38,609 nt of DNA, taken from NCBI GenBank assembly GCA_018398765.1, contig JAHBMJ010000928.1, forward strand, positions 1-38,609, in the 5' to 3' direction. The notes under the pieces are model-generated. The model had not been told where the DNA came from. It saw nothing but the letters and a program-made list of their open reading frames with translations, and searched no databases. The DNA comes from Chromera velia (taxonomy: Eukaryota > Sar > Chromeraceae). A program made the position numbers and the translations under genes. How positions within the stretch are numbered: position 1 is the first letter of the stretch; each line of letters starts with the position of its first letter. Of the stretch, positions 8,714 to 18,500 are shown piece after piece.

Positions 8714-10391
8714 CTAATCATCATCATCTCCTTCTTGTCGAAATAGAGCCTGGATGACAGACCATAAAATGTTTGTCCCAAACAGTTTTAGAAGTCTGCT
8801 TAGATCTTCATCCCTCTTCATTGCACTCTTCTACATCCCAAACAGCAGTTCGATTGGATGAAACTCCGGGCAGTGGGCTGGAAGGGGAATCAACATGGCA
8901 CCCATGCCACCACCAATCTGGGATAGTTTCTCTTCCAACCAACGTCGGATGGCTCGATGAGGCCCTGTATTGTTCCAAATTAAAACTGACTAGGGTATGA
9001 TACTCTGCAGACACTTTACGATACATAGAGAGTTCTACCAGCAAGAACTGCATTTGATACATTTATTTCCACCGGTTCACATCTTTTTTTGAAGAGAAAA
9101 CATCTTGATATACAAGAAAAACACGTTTTCAGGGTGGTTCAAAAGAAAGGGGGGGGTTCTGCACGGTTATAGGTCGGGTGCCAATGTTGGTTCCAGCTTT
9201 CCATACGATAGTGGTTCTTGAACCGATGAACTCATAATGAGAATTTCTGAAACTCATCTAAACCATCAAGAACCAAAGCAATTCTTGGTTCCATAAAGTC
9301 TTTCATGCAAAAAAACTTAAAATAAAGTGAAATAAATATAATGGAAGGTCTTATCATTTAGTTCAGGGGGGGGCCGTTTTGGTTTTTGAACCGCCAAAAC
9401 CGGCAAATCAGAACTTTTGTTGGCACCAACATGTTTTTAAGTGTTTGGTAGACTTTTCATCTTTATTTGGTTCTTTTGGTCCAATAACCATAAAAAACAT
9501 GTTTTGACATGTTGATGTGTTGTATGCGGGATGAAAGGGGGGTATTGCTGAGTGAAACTGACTGACGAGACTCAAGAGTGTCATACCCTGGAAAACTGAG
9601 CGGGGGCGGGGATCATCCGGATAAAAAGAGTTCATGATCGGCAGGATTTCTGCTTCTATGTAATCCTTCAGCATCTCTGCATTCACAGTAGTGGAGGTGA
9701 TGTGTGGGTTGAGCAGCTCCTGGTCGGTCATTCCTGCCAGCACCATGAGTCCTTGTTTGACGTCAATAAAACATTCTCGAGTCATGCATCTAGCTCCCTT
9801 CAAAGACCAACCAAAGCGGCTGACTCCTTCAGAAATACGAAACGGGACTTCATCAAACCAAATAAAGCAAGAGGGATGGATTCCTCTGACGTTGTTAATG
9901 AATGCATCCATGTCTTCTTTCCTCTTGTTTAAGGCGATTACCTTTAGCTGCTTCCTTGTGAAGCCGAGGTATTTGAACGCGTTCAGCAGTGTCTGGTTCG
10001 TCATCTTGACCCCAAGCATCTGTGAGAGGACGTCATTGTACCGTGAGAGCGTCCACCAGGGGTTCTCCTCTACCAGCTCTCGGACGACATCGAGCTGTGC
10101 TCCTTGGAGAATTCTGCATCCGCCCACCCTAGCGCCCACCCTCCGAAGCCTGTCTGCTAGCCTGTCTGGTGTACCCGTCTCCTTCCATCTCTTAACCCAG
10201 CGCTGTATGTTCCGGATCTGAATGCACAGGAACGCAGCGATGATGTGGATGGAGGCCCCATCAATCACTTTGGCCACGGCCAAACGACGGATCTCGTCGC
10301 TTGCGTGAACCCCAGCTTCCACACCAAACTCACGAAGCCGAAGGAACACGACCAACAAGAATGCCCACAAGAGCACACTGCGCACTGTCAT
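8714..10391 (-). pseudogene. IS630/Tc1-mariner-type (DDE_3) transposase, split by a MITE
   Basis: The frame runs from ATG at 10391 leftwards. A helix-turn-helix region (DEIRRLAVAKVIDGASIHIIAAFL then IQRWVKRWKETG) is followed by the first catalytic Asp in FIWFDEVPF. At about 9600 the frame meets an inserted 602-bp MITE. Beyond it, from 8989, the protein continues in the restored frame through VLIWNNTGPHRAIRRW and LPAHCPEFHPIEL, which carries the third catalytic residue (Glu). The second catalytic position is Asn where the family has Asp. An in-frame TAG at 8831-8833 interrupts the C-terminus, after which KSAMKRDEDLSRLLKLF continues to a TAG at 8714-8716. So it is disrupted three ways and surely inactive. 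The N-terminal start is uncertain, because about 30 residues before the HTH are hydrophobic and untypical. Confidence 0.85.
8990..9591. mobile_element. hAT-type MITE inserted in the transposase gene
   Basis: 602 bp with 16-bp terminal inverted repeats (8990-9005 CTAGGGTATGATACTC; 9576-9591 reads CCAGGGTATGACACTC on the other strand; 14 of 16 match). It is flanked by a perfect 8-bp direct duplication AAAACTGA (8982-8989 and 9592-9599). An 8-bp duplication with CAGGG-type ends is characteristic of the hAT superfamily. The interior has no transposase, so it is non-autonomous. Deleting the element plus one duplication copy rejoins the transposase frame exactly. Confidence 0.93.
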
Positions 10392-10679
10392 ACCGCTACA
10401 ACAGAGAAGAGTGAAGGCAGCCCTGTAGAATTGCAAAGAAAAATTGGAAACAGTTGAGAACAACAGTGATCCCACGGAAGAGCAGAGGAGACGGTTCTTT
10501 CCGGTCCGACAATTGAGACGGTCACCCTCACTGACCCTTCTCGGAGATCCTTCTCATGAGTCTGGACTTAATCTTGCAGAAGGCTGTTGCCTCTCTTGAT
10601 TTGCGGTCGAACAGCGGTCGAATGATGTTACTTTTTCTCTGAGAACTGCACTCAGGCTTCGTCACTTATCCACGGTCCA

Positions 10680-10886
10680 ACATTTGTAATCGCGGGTCAA
10701 CATATGGTCAACATTTGTAATCCGCAGGGTGCGGAAGTCGCGCAAAGTGAAATTGAGCCCCGGCATGCCTTTTCGGCTCTGTATGACCCATTTGGGCCCG
10801 ATTTTTCGGCTGTCAAAATTTGTACATTTGTATTTGTAATTTGTGCGCCGGGGTCAAAAACGACAAATTACATTTGATGCGGTATA
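10680..10886. repeat. Right inverted repeat of the 6.5-kb element
   Basis: Reverse complement of the left end in five colinear blocks. A small perfect hairpin (CACCCAAC, 10906-10913; GTTGGGTG, 10916-10923) lies just outside it. Confidence 0.7.
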
Positions 10887-11314
10887 AATGGCCCCCCGAG
10901 GCACTCACCCAACTGGTTGGGTGTATCCCGTATACATTCATATATATATTAATATTAGAGGTATCCTGAATAAATGTATACTTCTTATATATACTCTTCG
11001 ATCGGTATATTCTGATCGATCCTGCACTCAGGAGCAGATGAAACAATGCATTCGTCTGACTGTCATGCGCTGACAAAGATTCAGAAGGATTGCCCCGGTA
11101 GAACAATCAACGTGGTGTGAACCAGAGAGAATCACCTCTGACTGACTGACTGACAGACAGACAGACGGACACACTCCATCAAGGTAAGGTAAGTGACACA
11201 GTGTCCTCGGCCTGTGACGACGGCCCGACACCTGTCCCCTCGATTAAACAGCCAGACACACGGCGAGTCCAGACGAGAAAAACTCCACAAGCAAACAGAC
11301 AGGCATTAGGAGCT

Positions 11315-13457
11315 ATGCAGACAGCCGACCTGCTCAGTCTGCATGCTTCCCAGAGTCTAGACCCTGGAGCCAAGCCTGCAGTGTACTATTCATCTGAGGT
11401 ACCCCCCTCCAGTCACTCCCGGGGTTCACGAGGATCGAGAGGCTCAAATGAGAGTGGCCATTCAATCCGGAAGCTCACCAACACAGCCACGCACATTCTC
11501 CATGGTGCGAATACCCAAACAGCGCATGCAAAGACCTACTCGGGTCCTTGGCACTCCAGTTCAGCGGGAGTAGAGTCGGGGTTCGACCAGGCCAATAGGG
11601 ACTACGCGAAGATGCACAGCAACGGGTTCGGCAGGAAGATCCCCCTACAGGAGTGCGAGTCCTTCATGCCGAGAAGGAACGGCGTGACATCGAAGGCCAT
11701 CCCCGGATATTCTGGGTACATTCCAGCTTTCGGACCAGAGAATGTCTGCGGTGGGTTGCTTCTGCCTGTAAATGCATTGGGTCTGTGCCTGTCATGAGAT
11801 CTCGGCATGTATGGAAGCGCGCAAGAAGAGCATCAGCGCATCCGGCGCCGCGAAGCAAGCCAAGTGACTGACTCCCTGCATGCATATAACTTTTCCGAAC
11901 TTGATGCATCTTCTGAGTCGACCTACTCCCTTGCTTGACGGCTGTCCAGCGTCGGGCAGGAGGCGGCACTCCTCAGAGTGACCATCTTCCGGTCCGACTT
12001 ACACCGATTGCGCCCCTCTCTATATGCCGCCCCCCCCTGTTCTTTGATTCATATCCCTTCCTTGCCCGTCAAGGTGTCGTGTCCGTCTGTCTGTGTGTCT
12101 GTGTGTCTGTATGTCCAATTACCCTGAAGGTGCCCCGTACATCACATCTTCCGCTCACTTCTACACCTTTTCGAATAGTCTTCCTGCTTGCCTCATCGCA
12201 TCCTTCCTCCCTTCCTTGCAGGGGACACGTATGCCCGATCGAAGCTGGTGGCTTCGTCCATCATTGAAGGCAGAAAGAGGGGCCTCCCGACAACCTCTCT
12301 TGGCACATCGATGGTTGACTTCAGGAAGCCGCAAGACGAGGTGAGCGTTTGTTTGGATAGAGAAACCGCAGAAAAAAAAGAGAAGAGACAAACGGATGTC
12401 GGTTCTCCCCTCATCCATTCGTGAATCACGGTACGGGGATATTGCATTCAGCTAATTTGCTTTCACCATTCCTTCTTGCTTCCGTATTCCGCCCCACTCT
12501 GGCCTTCCTCTCTCAACGTGTGGCTCGTCCAATGGGAGCACGTGTGCACCACTTTCAGCTGTCAGGATTCATTTTTCAACACCACACCCGACCAACGCAC
12601 GCTCGGGGAGGCGCCAAGAATAACAAAATCAACATTTGAAAGTCCACCAAAATGGCACGAAACTTATTCTGATGCGTCGCTTGCTTGCAGGACACTTACA
12701 ACACGATGATGTCGAGCATCGCAGGGTACACAGGCCATATCCCCAAAAAGGTCGTTATTGTCGTCGCCTTGTCTGTCTGTCTGTCTGTATGTATGTATGT
12801 TTGTCTGTCTGTCTGTCTGTCTGTCTGGCCGGCTGTGTGGCTGGTTGTATCTTCGTTGGAATGTTTTGTTCTGTTTGATGCGTTTCTTTCTGTCTCTTCG
12901 CGTTTTGACAGTGATCCTTTTACCCATGGATCGATATAGTGAAGAAGTTGCGCACCTACCGTCCTTTCCCCATCCTTCCCCCCCGATACTGCACCTCTTC
13001 GCTGCTCCTGCCGCACACCTGCTGCACCAACCTGCACAGAGACCCACGAAATGAATCTACTCACGTTTGTGTGTCCTACCTCTTTCCAACCAGAGCATTC
13101 ATTCTTCCTTCTGCGCCACCCCTTTTTTTGCAGTATGTATCGAACATTTTCGGGGCAAACGTACAAAAGTCAAACACCGCCGCCGTAGCCCTTGCCCGTT
13201 CCCAAAGCAGGTCCAGACTGAACACGCTCCTCATGGGAGGCACCACCCAGCCTGCAGGGGCGCCAAGTGGTGTGAGTCCCTCCCCCGCTGTGCATGACAC
13301 CACAGGCCTCTCTCTGTCCCCTGACCCTCGCACGGGGCTGCCCTTCACCCGCCCAGGCACGCCGCCCCCTGTGCAGAGTATTCCGGGGTATGCAGGGTAC
13401 TTCCCTCGGTACATGAAGGAGCAGATCTGGTTGGCAAAAACTTTCGGAGACACGTAA
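11315..13457 (+). CDS. CIMIP2/FAM166-type ciliary microtubule inner protein
   Basis: Four exons are inferred: 11315-11750, 12222-12340, 12691-12750 and 13134-13457. They join in consistent phase to give 312 aa. Three copies of the family motif are present: IPGYSGYIPAFGPENVCGDTY, IAGYTGHIPKKYVSNIFG and IPGYAGYFPRYMKEQIWLAKTFG. This I-x-GYxG-x-x-P then FG pattern marks the DUF2475/CIMIP2 family, which lies inside the lumen of axonemal doublet microtubules. The gene therefore implies a flagellated stage. The N-terminus is Ser/Gly/Arg-rich and disordered-looking. The start is the first ATG in an open frame. A strong donor at 11183 (AAG then GTAAGG) suggests a spliced 5' UTR. Donors are GTGGGT, GTGAGC and GTCGTT, with TTGCAG acceptors. 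The last codons (FGDT, then GTAAGAG) form a donor-like site, so a further exon is possible. Confidence 0.82.
12770..12828. repeat. (TCTG)n microsatellite in CIMIP2-like intron 3
   Basis: Tandem TCTG units with a few TATG variants, directly after the weak GTCGTT donor of intron 3. It makes the intron very pyrimidine/GT-rich. Confidence 0.9.
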
Positions 13458-15573
13458 GAGTCATGCAGTGGAACAGAGAGAACTGGAGCTGCTGGAACAA
13501 AGAGAGAAAGTAATTGAGTCAATTAAGCGAGTCGTGACCCCGAATTTGCACCTTCTTGCCATAATTTTCGTTGTCCATCAGACAGAAGATGCGAGAGGGG
13601 ACAGGCGACGTCCAACTCAGGGGGCAGCAGGAGAACAGAAGTAAGCAACAGGAAACCAACTTGGAGACGGGCAGATGAATCTAATCAATCACTTGATAGT
13701 GGGGTGGGAAGAAAGTTGTTGGCACACTTTGAGATGCATTGTCTGGCGGGCATAAGAGTTTGCGTACGTACACAGAAAGGACCGATCAGTCGTGTTTGCT
13801 GGTCTGGTCTGGGAAAAAATGAAAGAGGCGTTCTGAAGGGTTGGGTTGCAACCAAGCCTTTGGAAATCTTGAGGTCAGGAAAGACAGACCCTAAGGAACA
13901 GACCGATGGGCTCTGTCGATTGATATCATGATCGAGGGCCCTCAAGACGGGATAATTTGAGCCCGGATCTTTCTGTCATACGATCTGAGCTGCACTGGTC
14001 ATGCACTTAATTTACCGGGCAGTCTCTATCACCTCAACAGTAGGTCCAACAGCATGTACTGCCAGTGTCACACGGTATGTGACGCTGCGCAGCACTTTTT
14101 AATTTCGTATGCCTGAGCATATGCCACTAGATCGATGTTTTAGCAATGCTACAAGCTACTTTATAAAATGTAGAACTGTCAAAACGCATTAAAAAATAAA
14201 AACAACTTCAGTCTAGCTAGGATCTAAAACAAGACTTGCATGAACATGGAGTACTAAGAGCTAAGCTCCAATGGCTATAGTCATTCATTCATTCATTCAT
14301 TCATTCATTCATTCCGAGTCATTCATATAGCTAATAATTTCAAATTGTATGTTTACTATTCTAAACTATACTTTAAACTAGACTTTAAATTACTCTAAAT
14401 ACCTTTAGTATACCTTTACCAATGAATAATCTAATGAATTAGTTTAAATAAAGCCAAATTGTTTTCTAAATTCTATAAATTCCTTTAAAATTACTTCTAA
14501 AGCTAGTTCTAGAATTACTTTAAATTACTATTAGTATCTTAAAATGGTTCGATCACACTTTACAAAACTGAACTTTTGAAATAAAACTGAGCTAAAACAC
14601 TAGCTAAAACAAATCTTCTAAGAAGTGGTTGGTAATTAATAATGGTATTAAAGTAGAGATCTAGGTAGAGATCGATCTACTTGTTCCTATTGCACTCTAT
14701 ACCCACACTGTTTGCTTATGCATGCTGCTGCCCCGGCCGTCGGCCGTTTCGACTCTTACGAAAGAGTGTCATCGGCAGGTTTTCAAAGACTCCTCTTTTC
14801 ATGTATCACTACAGAACAAGGCACACATGCATGCAATGTAACCTGATGGATGTGATTGACTGTTTGCCAGCAACGTCTGGCTTATACATAATCTGGCTGC
14901 ATCATAACAATCAACATCTAGATCGACGTTCAAATCGCGGGTACTAGCTTCCCGAGTTCGGTTTGCGCAGCTTGCGGGGCTCTAAATTTTTCCTCCTTCT
15001 TTGTGTGGCCGTTTGAGACGCGCGGACGTCGATCGCGCAAGCGATTGAAGGGCACAATCCTAGGCATGATCGCAACTAACATTTTTTTTTAAACACCAGT
15101 TTAAACATCAATTTAAAGATCAACCTAGATATTATCATCCATCTTGCATCATCCTATCATATTTATTAAAAAGACTTATAGGCAAAGTTCAAGTTATAGC
15201 TAAGTTATAGCTATAGATTTACGTTTATTGCTAAACTTTTTTAAATTTGTAACTTGAACTTTCATATTTAAAGACAACTGATGTTACTTACTATAGGTTA
15301 CTTATCAGATTTTAGATCAGAATTTATCTGGAAACTTATCTCTTTTTTTAATTAATTGCTAGATTAATTGCAATCAAATCTTGCTCCACGTAAGCCTGAA
15401 TAAATGGGTGAAAGAGGTATTATCTGAGAGATTGCACTCATCTAAGCTCATAGATATCGACTCGATCATGTTGACTACCACCCTTTCGTTCCAAATAAAA
15501 ATACAACCACAGTGTGGGTTCTCTCCCTTGAGTTCCCTCTGGATCGAAGGTTTCGCTTAGTTCCGTTCGGAAG
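13458..15573. other. AT-rich intergenic region with a (TCAT)n repeat
   Basis: About 2.1 kb between the CIMIP2-like stop and the ABCG stop. From 14100 to 15400 it is strongly AT-rich with many short CTTTAAA/CTAAA variants. A perfect tetranucleotide run sits at 14281-14314. No gene, RNA or transposon end was recognised. Both flanking genes end here (convergent), so it should hold their 3' UTRs. Confidence 0.5.
14281..14314. repeat. (TCAT)8 microsatellite
   Basis: Eight uninterrupted TCAT units plus a partial one. Confidence 0.97.
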
Positions 15574-16076
15574 TCAGACTACGGATGCGCCTCCGTCAGC
15601 CACAGCGTTCGAGTGTTCACCCTTCTCCTTCTCCCCCTTTCTCCTGAAGTTACCCCCCTTCGAGACAGAGACGGTCCGAGGCGCTCTGATCAAAAGAACC
15701 ACAAAAGTTCCCAGGTAGAAGACTCCGAGAAGCAGCAGCTGCACGAGAGACAGACATAAAAAGAATGAAGCTTCGGAAAGGGAAGGAGAGAAAGCCGAGA
15801 GGGACAACCTCTGGTCAGAAAAGGCTGGAGGAAGAGATACACGACACCGAAAGGACGAAATGAGGACGTCACAGACTCCTGAGACAGAAGAACAGCTCTT
15901 CTTGACGTCCATTCCTCCCATCCGACGTCAAGACTTCAATACACGACAAGTCACAAACCCCGCGCACAGTGCTTTACATCGTCAGCATCCTTCTCTGTCC
16001 TTCTCTTCTGGTCTGTTCTCTTCTCTTCTTCTCTTGAGGACCGGCAACCTTATCTGCTGCATTCTCAAGTTGACCG

Positions 16077-16108
<32 letters not shown>

Positions 16109-16995
16109 GTATGCACACACCAAGACAAACAGGAACACCGACCTGCATCACACAGGTATCCCAAGCAGAGACGTCCTGGAAGGAAAGCCTCTCGATCACC
16201 GTGCGCCCATCTGCAATGCATCCCCCTGTCGGTCCGGTGGGGGCACCACCCCTCCCTCTCCCAGCGGGGGGGCAGTCGAAGGAGAGACCCTCGAATTCGT
16301 TCACCACCAAACCCTCAAAACACCACCTGCATGCAGTAATACCAATTACAGGCATGCAGGCGGGGAGGGGAAAGAAATTCCAAAGCATGCGGCAAATTTG
16401 ATACACGCACGCTGCAGCCTGTCTATCGGACTCCTTCGACCAGTGCCCCCCTTCCGATGTCCCCCCCCCTGCAATGCATAGAAGTTGCGCAGTTTTCATC
16501 TTTTCCCTTCATGTCTCTTCCTTTTCTCGTCTCTTGTTTTCCGTTCCCCCCCGAGCGACCGAATCAGAGAGATATTGTCGAGCCATCTGAGCACAAAAGG
16601 CACGTTGTCCGGGTTGATGTAGTATCCCCCGAAGACGATGAAGATCACCATCACGGCAGGAGCGACAGCCACCGCAGCCTCGTAGGAAGAGGTCAGACTT
16701 CCAATCCTGCACACACACAGCCAGGAAGAGGGAGCGAGACGCGATGTTTCCTCTTCATTCTCTACTTTTATCTCATTCGCGCATTCGCATGACAGGCAGG
16801 CAGGCAGGCGTCCAGCAAGGTCCCTCCGTCTAGGTAGCAATCGATCGAACCAGTGCATTTGCAAAAATAGCAAACGAACAAAATAATGGACCAGAGGAGT
16901 CAATGCATTCCTCAATGAGAGAACAGAAAAACGAACGAATAAATTCATGAATGAAAACAAAAGCTCACGTGCAAGCGCGCTCGCACACGCACACA

Positions 16996-17054
<59 letters not shown>

Positions 17055-17331
17055 AGGGAGAAGGAGAGAGAAAAAATGGAGCCCCGGGCCGATAGGAGGT
17101 GAAGAGGCCACCCTCCCAACTGATCAACTGAAGGTTGGCGGAAGCAAAGAGGGATTCAGGATGGGGAGTGAGGGAAGAAGCAAAGAGACACAAGAAAGGC
17201 AGGCAGAAGATACACAGGCACCACTGAAACACAGAAAAGGAATGAAGCCGACGGACTGACAGCAGACCAAACCCAACCGACAAGCCAAAGATCGTGGAAG
17301 CTCTGTATTTCGAGACAGAATGAGAGAGGCG

Positions 17332-17385
<54 letters not shown>

Positions 17386-18466
17386 CCTATACCGCCCGAC
17401 CGACTGACCAAAGACCGAATGCCGAGGAGACAAACGATTCCAAAGCGATCAGACCCATGAAGGAGAGGAACCTAAACATTTTCAGACATTGAGATCATGT
17501 AGAGGCACATGTGAATCTTTCAGCAGAATAGAAGGACGCAGATGTCCTACCACCTTCTCGCGATTGTCAATCGAGAGACTTGAGTGCATTGCGGAAAGAC
17601 CGGTTTGAAAGATTATCCACTCTCAATCGAGACAGAAAGCAATGCAACGCGGCAAGAATGTGCCTAGTCAGGAAGACAGAGAGCGACTAACGTCAAGAAC
17701 GACTGGAAGAGAAGGGAAGCTCCGGTTTCGCGGTGGGAGAGAAAGAGAGGAAACCAGGGGAAATGCATGTCTTTCTCTCTCGCTACATGCAGTTTTTGTC
17801 TTCCAGTCTCTTCTGACTGACTGACCGGTCAGTTCGAGGATGCAGTCCACTGAGAGGGTACAGCAGAGCAGAGAAGACCAGAGGGAACACGGCAGCTGCA
17901 CACTCACAGACAGAAATGCACACAAAAAGAGACGGGGGACTGACGTCATTTGATCGGGATCTCGAGGCAGAATTTGAATGACACAGGACGACAGGAAGAA
18001 ACACAATGCGCAAAAAAAAAAAGCGACAGGAGGCTCTGTATATAGGTGGTTTGGGGGGCAGGGAGGATCTCAACGAGCAGGACACGTCACAGGCAGAGGA
18101 TCCTTCCGTGGCAAGCCTTACAGAGCGGCGACACAGAATAGGCCGCCAACCCACCCATCGACAGAGAGAAAGACTGACCGATAGGAAGTTCCGCCAAGAG
18201 TTTTCCCGCGAAGTATTCGGTCACTCCATAGAGACCCTCCCCTCTCTCCCTGTCAATCACGACTCGTTCCCTCGCGAAGGCGGCGATCGTCTTGATCAGT
18301 GAACCCATCGCGCTGTTGATGGCTGACACCTGCACGAAGGCAGGAAGGAAGGAAGGGGAGGGTCGATGTGAGGTGAGGAAGACCGGCATCACCAACAGGG
18401 ATGAGGGGAAAGAGGAAGCTGGGAGTGACCGGGACCCCCCGAGAACACTACAAGACGCTTGCACTT

Positions 18467-18500
<34 letters not shown>

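Larger units (their letters stand above)
4414..10886. mobile_element. About 6.5-kb element bounded by degenerate inverted repeats
   Basis: Five short perfect blocks at the left end recur in inverted orientation and in the same order at the right end: 4414-4427/10873-10886 (14 bp), 4448-4464/10826-10842 (17 bp), 4523-4533/10757-10767 (11 bp), 4565-4576/10713-10724 (12 bp) and 4589-4600/10680-10691 (12 bp). The spacing is similar on both sides. The interior holds unknown ORFs on the plus strand, a 188-bp satellite and an IS630/Tc1-type transposase pseudogene on the minus strand. The boundaries are the outermost matching blocks. I could not identify a target duplication, so the true ends may lie slightly outside. 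It could also be two separate related repeats in opposite orientation. Confidence 0.6.

Noticed and set aside
9003-9590. Intron in the transposase (GTATGA donor and CTGCAG acceptor)
   Set aside because: The interval has hAT-type inverted ends and an 8-bp direct duplication, and its exact excision restores the frame; a transposon insertion explains it better.
16081-18498. Cys/Val- and Ser/Leu-rich frames across the CA/GA microsatellites
   Set aside because: They are translations of dinucleotide repeats inside ABCG introns.
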